A stretch of DNA of 64,000 bases from Lamellibrachia satsuma (GCA_033239005.1 BSQZ01000051.1:852501-916500), one strand, 5' to 3'. Shown: positions 46,901 through 50,500, counted from the first letter of the stretch. A program made the numbers and translations. Notes: generated from the letters alone by a model not told the origin.

Positions 46901-48764
46901 AATTTACAAAAAATGCCGGATTATTGAGCATGTGAAAACCTGTCCCAATACCATGACTTGGGGCATGACTATACCCACTGTTGGGCACCGGCAGTTGTGT
47001 TTAACTACATTCTCACATCAATTAAAAATTATAAAATGTACGTTCACAAAGTCATGCAATATTAGTTATATATCATAATAAAAAAAACATGTGCAGTGAT
47101 GTTGGTTTATAATGTAATTCAAACCACATCACAAAAACATTCGACTTCCCCATTATCGTCCACGATCGACACACAAACTAGTTTCAGAGTAAGACCCGCA
47201 ACACGTGTCACAAGCTAGATGCTACAATTATTTTAATGTTTCATGAAACAATTATTAAGTGCGGTGCTGTGGTAATTATCTTAGTTCTAACTGTGTCGAA
47301 TACGAGTACGCATAAAAACGAAAATATGGGGAATAAGACGAAAACGCAAGTGCCATAATCGGTCACCGGCGGCACACCGCGGTCGTGGAGCACATTCTGA
47401 AAGTTTGGCAATGACGTTTGACAAGATACATTCCAGAGAACCTAAATCTAAATCTATTCATGATTAAAGATAATGAGCGTACATCTAACGAAGTGCAGGT
47501 GTGATATGTGATAGGTAGAACTTGTAAAAAAGACGCTCATTTCGACGTGCACGTACAGTGGTGATGCCTAGTGGTGCAAAACGAATGATCGAATGGCACA
47601 GCCAAATCGAGGGCTCCTCCGTCCAGAAGCTGGTAGCGCTACGATTTTACGTTGGCTGTTAACGGCTTATGCAGCTAAATGTTTCATTTGAATGATTTGC
47701 GTAACCTATGCATGTTGCAACATTGGAGGTCCGACTTGAACCATTTTTGAAGTAATACAACTTACAAAATGCATTCGCCAACTGGCACCCACTGTTAAAA
47801 AAAACACTCGCCACGACAATATTTGGGCACTATTGGCGAGCCACAGCTCACAAATTTAAGCCCTGCTTAAATATGCAGCATGCACTGTCATACTGTCATA
47901 CTGTGTGTTTATGACATTTGATTGTCCCAACGACCAAAGGAGATTTATACGCAGTATTTCCTGACTAAGAATTTTTGTAATATTTACTAACTTATTCATC
48001 CAAAAATCTTTTCAACAAGTTGATCTGTGATCTTTTAAAAGGTCTCTGAATTTGTAGTTCAGCCATAAAAATTGATAGTACTTGTCTACTGGTTATTAAA
48101 ATAAAATTGTATTATCGAAATATTTGTGATCTTTTGAGGTCTATGAATTTGTAGTTCAGCCATAAAAATGTATAGTACTTGTCTACTGGCTAATAAAGTA
48201 ACATTGTATTATCAAAAAAAATTAAAAAGTGTGTTAGCTTGGATTGAACTGTCACTGTGTAACTAACTATGCGCTTATTAAATAAAATGATATTAGTGTT
48301 TAATATTCACAAAATACAATAATTAATTTTTTTAATAATGGTTTCTGGAGAAACATACAAATTTAGCTTTAGAACATCACACAATTTTTTTTAATATTAT
48401 ATAAACCCAGACTCAGTTTGGCAGATATTTTACCATAAAACTACAGTTACAGTAGAGTAGGCCTACTATGAAGAAGGACAATTTCTGTTGTATCGGAAAA
48501 CAGAGAAAAGGAGATACTGAAAATTTTTAAAAAATTTAAACTGCAATACATAGCATATAATACAAAAAACAAACATGTTTTACTTGAAAAAAATTACTTT
48601 AGAATATTGACACTTAATAAAGAAAACAAAAGTGAAAATGAAAGTGAAAGTGCACTCACCTGAAGCATGGAAGAGCAGTGGCTCATGAGATCTAACATGT
48701 GTAGAATGTTCTCAGGATCTTGGATGATGAAGTTTGTCTCCAGCTCAAACTCACCCCCCACCAG
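5436..48764 (-). CDS. Nbea: Neurobeachin/LRBA-family gene, 37 internal exons (partial at both ends)
   Basis: Spliced from 37 exons listed separately, all with GT-AG borders; lengths sum to 6402 bp = 2134 codons, open throughout. Seen in order (residues numbered in this fragment): N-terminal armadillo-like part (1-143), concanavalin A-like domain (144-315), DUF4704/DUF4800-like helical region (about 335-854), low-complexity linker (855-1110), conserved islands (1110-1267 and 1351-1430), acidic Glu/Lys/Ser-rich linker (1440-1800), DUF1088 region (about 1810-2000) and the start of PH-BEACH (2090-2134). Vertebrate NBEA and LRBA are roughly 2900 residues, so about 100 N-terminal and 700 C-terminal residues (rest of PH, BEACH, WD40) are missing. 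Family role: scaffold for vesicle and receptor trafficking, with PKA anchoring in NBEA and rugose. NBEA and LRBA cannot be separated here, since invertebrates usually have one gene. The symbol means family level only. Confidence 0.95.
6655..7165. repeat. Degenerate tandem repeat, unit about 150 bp, 4 copies
   Basis: Each copy carries GAATTCAACCCAATAAAACC and later CACAATTTG.NTT.TCAAGTCA with drift. Lies in the intron between exons ak and aj; the remainder of that intron (5573-6654, 7166-7924) shows nothing recognisable. Confidence 0.8.
7925..8071 (-). CDS. Nbea: Nbea exon aj (residues 2040-2089)
   Basis: 147 bp, [20 protein letters not shown] then [18 protein letters not shown]; ends G|GTATGT. 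Short acidic stretch before PH-BEACH, as in vertebrates. Confidence 0.93.
9059..9180 (-). CDS. Nbea: Nbea exon ai (residues 1999-2040)
   Basis: 122 bp, [20 protein letters not shown] then [20 protein letters not shown]. Matches PLEFWRLDYWEDDLRRRRRFVRNP. Donor G|GTGGGT. Confidence 0.96.
9286..9600. repeat. Dispersed repeat, copy 1
   Basis: Shares AGATCAATACTTTGAAAAT, GTATCAT.TGATT.AAGAAG and a CTAG(T)TTGG end with 52255-52505, in the same order. Diverged interspersed element of unknown class. Confidence 0.55.
9660..9842 (-). mobile_element. tRNA-derived dispersed repeat, truncated copy
   Basis: TTCTTATATAGCATGGCATC to ACTCATTTATACAGGTCAGT matches the copies at 23530 and 26488. Ends exactly where the exon-edge repeat 9843 begins, so its tRNA-like head is missing. 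Confidence 0.7.
9843..9980 (-). repeat. Tandem copies of the exon ah donor edge
   Basis: On the minus strand units read AGAATGG|GTGAGTGGGGTGATTTGT, 24-33 bp, about six copies. The first is the true exon-ah border (9981/9980). The 73-codon plus-strand ORF here is repeat translation. Confidence 0.85.
9981..10147 (-). CDS. Nbea: Nbea exon ah, DUF1088 end (residues 1944-1999)
   Basis: 167 bp, [20 protein letters not shown] then [15 protein letters not shown]; ends GG|GTGAGT. The donor edge (AATGG|GTGAGTGGGG) is the seed of a tandem repeat that fills the next 140 bases (9843-9980). Confidence 0.94.
10793..10901 (-). CDS. Nbea: Nbea exon ag, DUF1088 (residues 1907-1943)
   Basis: 109 bp, [20 protein letters not shown] then [22 protein letters not shown]. 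Matches [29 protein letters not shown]. Confidence 0.97.
10925..11225. repeat. Degenerate tandem repeat, unit about 55-60 bp
   Basis: Repeats of TTTTAGTAGTCTGACAAATA with variable spacing, about seven copies, in the intron between exons ag and af. Confidence 0.8.
11291..11417 (-). CDS. Nbea: Nbea exon af, DUF1088 (residues 1865-1907)
   Basis: 127 bp, [20 protein letters not shown] then [20 protein letters not shown] and G; ends AG|GTCGGT. Nearly identical to vertebrate [19 protein letters not shown]. Confidence 0.97.
11418..13468. other. Intron between exons ae and af
   Basis: No further gene seen. Contains a (GCGG)n run and two stretches related to 17640-18000 (TTTTGGTTGTCTCATTTCA, ACTATGACATGCTAGTTTG and related phrases), indicating a diverged dispersed repeat shared by these introns. 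Confidence 0.5.
12618..12662. repeat. (GCGG)n microsatellite
   Basis: Near-pure GCGG run, by far the most GC-rich spot in this intron. Confidence 0.9.
13469..14290 (-). CDS. Nbea: Nbea exon ae, long acidic linker into DUF1088 (residues 1591-1865)
   Basis: 822 bp, the largest exon. The first 180 codons or so are almost all Glu, Lys, Asp, Ser, Thr, Ala ([20 protein letters not shown]). It then turns into [15 protein letters not shown] and the conserved [20 protein letters not shown] and [16 protein letters not shown] plus-strand Ser-rich ORF of 203 codons here is only its antisense shadow. Confidence 0.93.
14930..15220. repeat. 18-bp minisatellite, about 16 units
   Basis: Unit GATGAAGGTAGTGGGGAG, nearly homogeneous. 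All six frames are open, giving EDEGSG and PSSSPL type ORFs that are not genes. Intron between exons ad and ae. Confidence 0.95.
15510..15797 (-). CDS. Nbea: Nbea exon ad, Ser/Thr/Glu/Lys linker (residues 1495-1591)
   Basis: 288 bp without any ATG in frame, so easily missed. Encodes repeats of the type SETK/SESETK/GETESK. Acceptor TTTCAG, donor AAGG|GTCAGT, phases consistent with exons ac and ae. Predicted disordered; evolves by internal repetition. Confidence 0.8.
16190..16830. repeat. Degenerate minisatellite, unit about 37 bp, roughly 16 copies
   Basis: Units of GGCTGGCACAACAGTAATGC and ATTCTACTTAA type, with higher-order pairs between 16560 and 16720. Intron between exons ac and ad. Confidence 0.9.
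17405..17545. repeat. Degenerate tandem repeat, unit about 25-30 bp
   Basis: TGTAATTATAAATGGTTACA-type units. The rest of 16831-18216 shows no exon. Confidence 0.7.
18217..18381 (-). CDS. Nbea: Nbea exon ac, linker (residues 1440-1495)
   Basis: 165 bp, [20 protein letters not shown] then [20 protein letters not shown] and LVNAE. No strong similarity outside the family linker; identified by open frame, phase 1 at both ends, TGCCCAG acceptor and G|GTACTT donor. May be alternatively spliced, since phase matches its neighbours. Confidence 0.78.
18946..19105 (-). CDS. Nbea: Nbea exon ab (residues 1387-1440)
   Basis: 160 bp, [20 protein letters not shown] then [12 protein letters not shown] and a Gly/Thr/Pro-rich tail. 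The [26 protein letters not shown] block is one of the most conserved in the family. It is hydrophobic but not a proven membrane segment. Confidence 0.97.
19527..19634 (-). CDS. Nbea: Nbea exon aa (residues 1351-1386)
   Basis: 108 bp, phase 0-0. [20 protein letters not shown] then [22 protein letters not shown]. Near-identical to [18 protein letters not shown]. Confidence 0.97.
19690..20115. repeat. Degenerate tandem repeat, unit about 30 bp, about 14 copies
   Basis: CAAGTATTTATCATGATATC-like units with strong drift, in the intron between exons z and aa. Confidence 0.8.
20196..20446 (-). CDS. Nbea: Nbea exon z (residues 1267-1350)
   Basis: 251 bp, [20 protein letters not shown], then a linker ([20 protein letters not shown]) and [18 protein letters not shown]. 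The AVRNCLEC motif is conserved; the rest differs from vertebrates. The donor GTTTTAAAT is weak, but phase and the next exon support it. Confidence 0.88.
20790..21051 (-). repeat. Tandem copies of the exon y donor edge
   Basis: On the minus strand each unit carries GGGATACTGAGACAATGCCT, CAGACTTG|GTGAGCACA and TGACAGGGGAAGGGGTTAA. Donor-like sites fall at about 20809, 20897 and 20961 besides the true one (21051), mostly 87-88 bp apart with one shortened unit. Confidence 0.88.
21052..21232 (-). CDS. Nbea: Nbea exon y (residues 1207-1267)
   Basis: 181 bp, [20 protein letters not shown] then [20 protein letters not shown] and [17 protein letters not shown]. Its 3' edge with the donor is copied three times downstream at 87-88 bp spacing (20805-21051). 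Confidence 0.95.
21704..21857 (-). CDS. Nbea: Nbea exon x (residues 1155-1206)
   Basis: 154 bp, [20 protein letters not shown] then [20 protein letters not shown] and [14 protein letters not shown]. Strong family match (STKSVMDFVN..EN, CGG.LPLL.AATSPT). Confidence 0.96.
21962..22197 (-). mobile_element. tRNA-derived SINE-like repeat
   Basis: On the minus strand it has box-B-like GGTTCAAATCC near 22141, then CGTTCACCCCACTTTTCCTG, TGTCTTTCGGAAGAGACACT and AGTAAAAGATCACACACACG. Same family as 35521-35725 and 28735-28925. Confidence 0.75.
22216..22525 (-). CDS. Nbea: Nbea exon w (residues 1052-1155)
   Basis: 310 bp. The first two thirds is linker (Ala/Glu/Ser-rich); the end is the conserved island [20 protein letters not shown] then [17 protein letters not shown], matching FSPGPRTTMFRIPEF.WS of vertebrates. 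Ends AC|GTAAGT. Confidence 0.94.
22900..23491 (-). CDS. Nbea: Nbea exon v, linker with candidate PKA-anchoring helix (residues 855-1052)
   Basis: 592 bp. Starts [20 protein letters not shown], like the family H.EYLAKMYEEYQRQ, then turns into a divergent Pro/Glu/Gly/Thr-rich linker with acidic patches ([20 protein letters not shown]). Around 22995-23130 it contains a hydrophobic-patterned helix ([13 protein letters not shown]) where vertebrate NBEA and rugose carry a PKA RII-binding helix; that equivalence is inference. Ends G|GTAAGT. Confidence 0.92.
23530..24960 (-). mobile_element. tRNA-derived dispersed repeat interrupted by satellite
   Basis: Left part 23530-23730 (TTCTTATATGGTGTAGTGTC to ATTTATACAGCTGAGAGAAC) and right part 24912-24960 (AAATTGCCCAAACTTCGAAA, GGCAGCAAGAGGATTTGAAA) together correspond to the intact copy 26488-26800. 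Between them lies the 20-bp satellite. Confidence 0.8.
23731..24912. repeat. 20-bp satellite, about 59 units
   Basis: Unit GAACTGAGGCAATGTGGAGT, very homogeneous with scattered single-base variants. Because 20 is not a multiple of 3 and the unit has no stop on the minus strand, it produces three overlapping minus-strand ORFs of 380-420 codons; none is a gene. Confidence 0.97.
25032..25224 (-). CDS. Nbea: Nbea exon u (residues 790-854)
   Basis: 193 bp, [20 protein letters not shown] then [20 protein letters not shown] and LAILHSK|GTACCC. The CSVWQDW and KYEWGGWRVWVDT motifs of the family are clear. Its acceptor edge is tandemly copied upstream (25225-25375). Confidence 0.96.
25225..25375 (-). 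repeat. Tandem copies of the exon u acceptor edge
   Basis: On the minus strand TGTTGCCATGGTTACAG|GAC recurs four times; one copy (25274-25312) also contains GGTGCTCCAGATGTC.GTGT and GGCAGGA, the first 30 bases of exon u with one mismatch. Degenerate copies continue to 25375. Confidence 0.88.
25490..25613 (-). CDS. Nbea: Nbea exon t (residues 749-790)
   Basis: 124 bp, [20 protein letters not shown] then [20 protein letters not shown]. Matches MEVRRLFLSDM.KLFSNSRENRR of vertebrates. Acceptor CTGCAG, donor CGCAG|GTCAGT. Confidence 0.93.
26058..26139 (-). CDS. Nbea: Nbea exon s (residues 722-749)
   Basis: 82 bp, [20 protein letters not shown] then SYKIENS; ends with the first base of the next codon (T|GTAGGT). 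Starts with family motif LTE.V. Confidence 0.9.
26357..26465 (-). CDS. Nbea: Nbea exon r (residues 685-721)
   Basis: 109 bp, [20 protein letters not shown] then [24 protein letters not shown] tRNA-derived dispersed repeat begins only about 20 bp upstream of the acceptor (26488). Confidence 0.94.
26488..26801 (-). mobile_element. tRNA-derived dispersed repeat, full-length reference copy
   Basis: Runs from ACGTTCTTATATAGCATGGT to GCTAACACACAC. On the minus strand it carries box-B-like GGTTCAAATCC (26745-26757), then GCTGCCGTTTCGAAGCTTTG. Contains a single GTGAACTGTGGCAACGTGAG, the ancestor-like unit of the satellite at 23731. Confidence 0.8.
27685..27777 (-). CDS. Nbea: Nbea exon q (residues 654-685)
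   Basis: 93 bp, [20 protein letters not shown] then [10 protein letters not shown]; ends AA|GTAGGT. Donor fixed by phase, since the alternative GTAG|GTCAAA would include a stop. Confidence 0.91.
28160..28276 (-). mobile_element. SINE-like repeat fragment
   Basis: CACATTTACCCCGTGTGGAA to GGTCTCTTCTGAAAGACA, tail half of the 21962 family, broken at the MITE that starts near 28285. Confidence 0.7.
28285..28572. mobile_element. MITE family 1, copy 1
   Basis: Ends GTATTCGACCTAATAAGC and (inverted) GTATTCGACTCATTAAG; internal inverted repeat TGTAGAACAACTGA ... TCAGTTGTTCTACA. Related copies at 49228 and, inverted, at 57291. No clear target-site duplication seen. Confidence 0.7.
28600..28722 (-). 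mobile_element. SINE head with tRNA-like A and B boxes
   Basis: On the minus strand: TGGTTCAGTGGTCGG (box A like), about 30 bases, then GAGTTCAAATCCC (box B like). Resembles a degenerate tRNA, but stems do not pair convincingly and no aminoacyl end is present. Confidence 0.6.
28735..28925 (+). mobile_element. tRNA-derived SINE-like repeat, plus orientation
   Basis: GATTCAAATCC box-B-like site near 28770 followed by TTTCATTCACCCCACATTGC, GTGTCTTTCGGGAGAGACGC and GGGGAGGTAAAAGATCCCAC. Inverted relative to the 21962 and 35521 copies. Confidence 0.75.
29083..29180 (-). CDS. Nbea: Nbea exon p (residues 622-654)
   Basis: 98 bp, [20 protein letters not shown] then [12 protein letters not shown]; ends AG|GTAATG inside an Arg codon. 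Follows the longest satellite-filled intron (29181-32206). Confidence 0.94.
29310..30725. repeat. 43-bp satellite, about 33 units
   Basis: Unit GTGGCACACTGCTACTGCTG followed by CATGTTAGATGTGTTTATTTATA, with a few recurrent variants (GATG/GCTG, CACA/CATT) arranged in runs, suggesting blockwise amplification. Intron between exons o and p. Confidence 0.95.
30774..30861. repeat. (TA)n microsatellite, about 44 units
   Basis: Pure AT dinucleotide run directly abutting the first 232-bp direct repeat. Confidence 0.97.
30862..31898. mobile_element. LTR-like element: two 232-bp direct repeats around 573 bp
   Basis: 30862-31093 and 31667-31898 are identical except for one base seen (CTTTGC against CTTTGT, 31020/31825). 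Each ends with AATAAAAAACGTCATTTATT and TTGCATAAAT. The internal 573 bp has no recognisable retroelement protein. Both outer ends touch (TA)n runs. Could be a terminal-repeat miniature retroelement, a Penelope-like fragment with pseudo-LTRs, or a segmental duplication. Confidence 0.6.
31897..31977. repeat. (TA)n microsatellite, about 40 units
   Basis: Pure AT run immediately after the second direct repeat, mirroring 30774-30861. Confidence 0.97.
32207..32349 (-). CDS. Nbea: Nbea exon o (residues 574-621)
   Basis: 143 bp, [20 protein letters not shown] then [25 protein letters not shown]. The 32349 acceptor is preferred because it gives contiguous family similarity (DGPRPS..E...LRA.MLL.LKQL). 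Three further copies of acceptor plus exon start lie upstream at 66-bp spacing, all in frame. Confidence 0.93.
32345..32604 (-). repeat. 66-bp tandem copies of the exon o acceptor edge
   Basis: GTTCCAG|ATGGGCCACGCCCC at the true border (32350/32349) recurs 66, 132 and 198 bp upstream. Units encode [20 protein letters not shown] plus VP and stay open, so the whole block reads through in the exon o frame. Confidence 0.93.
32605..32760 (-). repeat. Tandem copies of the exon n donor edge, about 50 bp, 3 units
   Basis: On the minus strand each unit reads TACTATTACTGGGTGACCAA then GGGTGTAG|GTGAG and GGTAGGGTGGGG. TACTACTACTGG and AAGGGTGTAG|GTGAGT are in the true exon end. Confidence 0.88.
32761..32929 (-). 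CDS. Nbea: Nbea exon n (residues 518-574)
   Basis: 169 bp, [20 protein letters not shown] then [20 protein letters not shown] and PKGV; ends GTAG|GTGAGT so that G plus AT from exon o makes Asp. The 3' edge with this donor is copied three times just downstream (about 32605-32760). Confidence 0.94.
33250..33402 (-). CDS. Nbea: Nbea exon m (residues 467-517)
   Basis: 153 bp, phase 0-0. [20 protein letters not shown] then [24 protein letters not shown]. The DxILFNPxxWI motif is a family hallmark. Confidence 0.96.
33742..33850 (-). CDS. Nbea: Nbea exon l (residues 430-466)
   Basis: 109 bp, [20 protein letters not shown] then [19 protein letters not shown]. Matches the conserved KGFLVIGYLLEKSS region of DUF4704. 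Confidence 0.94.
34798..34926. repeat. Minisatellite of CCAGCCAGCAATGCCAGCCA type
   Basis: Mixed 4-, 12- and 24-bp periodicities built on CAGC/CCAG. The plus-strand ORFs are repeat translation. Confidence 0.9.
35030..35112. repeat. 26-bp tandem repeat, 3 units
   Basis: TTTGTTGCACACAAGGCCAC followed by CTGTTA, nearly exact. Confidence 0.9.
35270..35352 (-). CDS. Nbea: Nbea exon k (residues 403-430)
   Basis: 83 bp, [20 protein letters not shown] then EVIDYTI; ends TG| and is completed to Cys. Just upstream of the acceptor, three 36-bp copies of intron sequence (35350-35465) run into TATATTGCAG. Confidence 0.93.
35358..35466. repeat. 36-bp tandem repeat, 3 units, next to the exon k acceptor
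   Basis: CATATATGAGACGACCCCTT followed by GTCAGTGTCAATGTGT. The last unit runs into the acceptor but the AG itself is not in the repeat. Confidence 0.9.
35521..35725 (-). mobile_element. tRNA-derived SINE-like repeat, best preserved head
   Basis: Minus strand: CAGCGGTTAGAACGGACCTG, GGTTCGAATCC (box B, 35683-35693 in reverse), then CGTTCACCCCACTTTGCCCG, TGTCTTTCGGAAGAGCCACT and AGTAAAAGAGCCCACTCGGG. Confidence 0.8.
35866..35930. repeat. 14-bp tandem repeat
   Basis: ACAACCCCAAATGC-type units, about four, immediately downstream of exon j. Confidence 0.85.
35958..36161 (-). CDS. Nbea: Nbea exon j, DUF4704 start (residues 335-402)
   Basis: 204 bp, phase 0-0. [20 protein letters not shown], then [20 protein letters not shown] and [14 protein letters not shown]. 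Very close to vertebrate sequence across its length. Confidence 0.96.
36200..36780 (+). mobile_element. Non-LTR retrotransposon 3' end fragment
   Basis: Plus strand encodes [20 protein letters not shown] then [17 protein letters not shown] ending in stop TAA at 36477-36479, typical of the C-terminal tail after LINE reverse transcriptases (KIWN.L motif). A short 3' UTR ends in AATAAAAAGGCTTTTATTAT. Truncated, inactive. Confidence 0.75.
36955..37830. repeat. 28-bp minisatellite, about 31 units
   Basis: Unit TAGTAAGATATTAACTTACT followed by TTGATATG. Each unit contains the inverted repeat AGTAAG...CTTACT. Blocks of variants (TACGTAG, GATAGTACC, TATGCAG) recur, indicating higher-order amplification. 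Confidence 0.96.
37985..38041 (-). CDS. Nbea: Nbea exon i, 57-bp microexon-like (residues 316-334)
   Basis: 19 codons, [19 protein letters not shown], phase 0-0, acceptor TTTCAG, donor AAG|GTAGGA. Corresponds to vertebrate STFKFKSESDIHL. Too short for ORF detection but fixed by phase and similarity. The 28-bp minisatellite 36960-37830 follows in the next intron. Confidence 0.92.
38600..39065 (-). repeat. 85-bp tandem copies of the exon h donor edge
   Basis: CTTGTAGCCAGGCCCTAGAC starts at 39066 (true exon end), 38981, 38896, 38811 and 38726, all exactly 85 bp apart; older 63-bp units continue to 38600. Each unit holds about 65 coding bases of exon h plus GTATGTGTCATAT. Confidence 0.95.
39066..39212 (-). 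CDS. Nbea: Nbea exon h, end of concanavalin A-like domain (residues 267-315)
   Basis: 147 bp, phase 0-0. Encodes [20 protein letters not shown], then [20 protein letters not shown], Lys and donor AAG|GTATGT. The LGPGYK end is diagnostic of the family. The last 70 or so bases of this exon plus the donor are tandemly copied downstream (38600-39065). Confidence 0.95.
40665..40722. repeat. GTGC/GTGT microsatellite
   Basis: GCGTGCATGCGTGCGTGCGT-type run in the intron between exons g and h (39213-41100), which otherwise shows nothing recognisable apart from scattered CG-rich stretches near 40380-40640. Confidence 0.85.
41101..41220 (-). CDS. Nbea: Nbea exon g, concanavalin A-like domain (residues 227-266)
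   Basis: 120 bp, phase 0-0. Encodes [20 protein letters not shown] then YVDGQLVS and MAWLVSTSD. The 41-bp minisatellite starts within 30 bp upstream of this acceptor (41248-41830), leaving a very short native intron end. Confidence 0.95.
41248..41830. repeat. 41-bp minisatellite, about 14 units
   Basis: Unit GGTGACATAATGCTCATCAC followed by ATGCTCGTACAAGTGGGGTAC, very homogeneous, starting 28 bases upstream of the exon g acceptor. Confidence 0.97.
41835..42075 (+). mobile_element. tRNA-derived dispersed repeat, inverted diverged copy
   Basis: Reverse complement contains GGAAGCATTCAGCCATGCTG, CCATCACTGTCTATTGCAAG and GTACTCATTTATACCACCGA, matching 23650-23730 and 26590-26680. Orientation opposite to the other copies. 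Confidence 0.65.
42090..42215. repeat. CACACC-rich simple repeat
   Basis: CATGCACCACACCCACACC-type units; the plus and minus ORFs here are repeat translation. Confidence 0.85.
42440..42566 (-). CDS. Nbea: Nbea exon f, concanavalin A-like domain (residues 184-226)
   Basis: 127 bp. The acceptor is ATTTTAG|TTTCCAG; the nearer TTCCAG 7 bases later was rejected because only the first restores the Cys codon and the [16 protein letters not shown] match. Ends [14 protein letters not shown]. Confidence 0.94.
42845..43605. repeat. 69-bp minisatellite, about 11 units
   Basis: Unit GATGTAGACCTACTTTGAAG, TGATAGAATTGGTGTTCTTG, CAAGTGACATACCTACCATT, GGTCTACTA. 69 is a multiple of 3, so a minus-strand frame ([20 protein letters not shown]) stays open; nothing suggests it is translated. 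Intron between exons e and f. Confidence 0.95.
43678..43799 (-). CDS. Nbea: Nbea exon e, start of concanavalin A-like domain (residues 144-184)
   Basis: 122 bp, starts [20 protein letters not shown] and continues WFRLDPVTG, the entry of the LamG/concanavalin-like fold. Ends within a Cys codon (TG|). The following intron holds the 69-bp minisatellite 42842-43600. Confidence 0.95.
44190..44285 (-). CDS. Nbea: Nbea exon d (residues 112-143)
   Basis: 96 bp, phase 0-0. Encodes [20 protein letters not shown] then FPGKKGA, matching the family stretch ending in FFNFPG just before the lectin-like domain. Donor GCG|GTGAGT. Confidence 0.95.
44909..45009 (-). CDS. Nbea: Nbea exon c (residues 78-111)
   Basis: 101 bp, encodes [20 protein letters not shown] and ends GQNGKW|GTAAAT. 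Strongly conserved helix pair in NBEA and LRBA. The upstream intron carries a degenerate minisatellite of about 25 bp (45040-45370). Confidence 0.95.
45035..45375. repeat. Degenerate tandem repeat, unit about 25 bp, about 13 copies
   Basis: CATAATCGATCATCAGTTTG-type units. Confidence 0.88.
45849..45975 (-). CDS. Nbea: Nbea exon b (residues 36-78)
   Basis: 127 bp, starts [19 protein letters not shown] and ends in the first base of an Asp codon. Matches the family motif [11 protein letters not shown]. Separated from exon a by an intron that contains the putative DNA transposon at 46039-47865, whose left end lies only 63 bp upstream of this acceptor. Confidence 0.94.
46034..47870. mobile_element. 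Putative DNA transposon, 1.8 kb, inverted termini
   Basis: Starts CAGGGCTTAAAATTT at 46039 and ends with its near-complement AAATTTAAGCCCTG at 47865; flanked by CTTAA on both sides (46034-46038, 47866-47870). Subterminal GTGGCCAGCAA/TTGGCGAGCCAC boxes. No transposase seen, so non-autonomous or eroded. The 5-bp duplication leaves the superfamily open. Confidence 0.6.
46262..46415. repeat. GAGCTGAGGGGG minisatellite
   Basis: 12-14 bp units GGGGGGAGCTGA with G-run length variation, G-rich on the plus strand. Confidence 0.92.
48020..48225. repeat. Approximate 99-bp tandem duplication
   Basis: GTGATCTTTT...GAATTTGTAGTTCAGCCAT and TAGTACTTGTCTACTGG occur twice in the same order. Confidence 0.8.
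48660..48764 (-). CDS. Nbea: Nbea exon a (residues 1-35)
   Basis: 105 bp, phase 0 at both ends. Opens with [16 protein letters not shown], almost identical to the vertebrate N-terminal segment that follows the first armadillo-like helix. Acceptor TTTCAG, donor CAG|GTGAGT. The preceding exon of the family should end in a segment like VETVLN; I could not find it up to 64000, so the intron upstream exceeds 15 kb or leaves the window. Confidence 0.94.
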
Positions 48765-49227
48765 CTGAAACAGACATACAGGAAGTGTTCAGTGACACAG
48801 TATTGTGATACATATTGAAGGTACAACAGCTGATAATTTTAATCATAAAATTATATTATAATATAGCATAAACTATATATAATCTCGACTGCCCGAATGT
48901 GTTTTAATGAACCACAGTTTCTTTAATAAATAGAGTGTTATCTGTCTATGAATATAAACTTTGCCGTTCACTACAATGGCAAACAGCTGTCGACAACTTC
49001 CAATTCCTGTGGACAAAGTTTACTGGGTTCAGGGGTTCGCAGGATCATGTGATCACAGTGATGCGCATATCATTAACACACATAAAAATTATATCTTTTC
49101 CACATGCAACGTAAACATGATATTCAGCCCAAAACATTCAAGTTACAGATAATGGGCAAATTATATTTTTTAAATATGGTTCATTAAACCAACATTTGGC
49201 CAGCCAAGATGTTAGAGTTGATATATT

Positions 49228-49525
49228 AAATTCAACCTAATAAGCATATGTTTAAAAAATTGGGCAATGAAAAATGTAAAGGAATCTGTTCTTATAAGCA
49301 TACACTAAAAATTGTTTCTCCAGACGATAACGTAACTGTTTAGCACTAGTGGTGTCATTTGGTGACTAGTGTAGAACAACTGAAAAATTGTGCCAACTGT
49401 TTAACACCAGATGGCGACACTTTTCAGTTGTTCCACACTAGTCAAATTACAATAATTATGGATCCTGCTGATTAAAAAAGGGGGTGTATGCTAATTAGGG
49501 CATTATGCTTAATGGGTCAGATACA
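49228..49525. mobile_element. MITE family 1, copy 2
   Basis: ATTCAACCTAATAAGC start, TGTAGAACAACTGA and TCAGTTGTTCCACA internal hairpin arms, ATTATGGATCCTGCTGATTA and ATGCTAATTAGGGCATTATG near the end. Confidence 0.7.
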
Positions 49526-50298
49526 GTAGTTTATTATCGCTATACTATATACAAACGATCAGACGCTATACCTTTAAGATATTATCAAGCTGAATGCAAA
49601 CCACTGAAATGTTATTTCAAGACAAATATGGCAACCATGATAAAATGGATAAAGTAATTCCATCCATTGGAAATCATGCATAATAAAATTAGCATGTCTG
49701 GCTACTTTTTTCAGGTCAACTGTTACATTGTTTCTAGAAAATGGTTATTATCATTTTGTGCATGAGAATAGTTTCTATGTAATGACTAGAGAGTAGTAAA
49801 AGAGATTTTATAATTTCCAGAAGATTGCTACATCCATGAGAATGCATTTTACATTAGATACACCATAATTCACCTCTTTTAATATTCAGGAATGCAAATT
49901 CCCTGACTTTCCATTTAAATAATTAAATTTTCCTGACCTTCAGAACATATTAAACATAGCCCAACCAATGATGTACACACAAACATGCATCTAAATCCTA
50001 CAAGCACACCGTACTTCAGTCATACCACTTTCCCGACACACCCAAACCTCTTTATAGTTTTTTTCACATCAGCAGCCATTAATGTGAAAATCAATAATCA
50101 ACACAACTGAAATATTTCCACAAAAGCACATCTTCTTGAATTCCCCTCACGATGTTGTGCAATATGCAATAAAATATGCAAATTAATCATATTTCCCAAC
50201 AATAAATCAAATTTTAGATCGATGACTTAGAAATCAAATGTAATGTTAATTTTCATAGGAATATAAGCTTCCTCATTATTCAGATTTGGCTATATAGA

Positions 50299-50500
50299 CA
50301 GGGTTGAAAAAAATCATGATCTTTTTTTTATTTAAATCAGATTTTTTTATTTATTTGATTTTTTTAAAATCTGGTATATAGACATTTATATAGATGTTGA
50401 TATTTATAAACTCTTTCAAATGAGTTCTATTCAAATTGATTTGGGCACCTGTCTTAACAGAGGGTACAAGATTTTTGCTTATATAAAGACATTAGACATT
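50299..50500. mobile_element. hAT-like element fragment
   Basis: CAGGGTTGAAAAAAATCATG start as at 53130, similar up to AAAGACATTAGACA, then truncated. The right end is missing. Confidence 0.65.
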
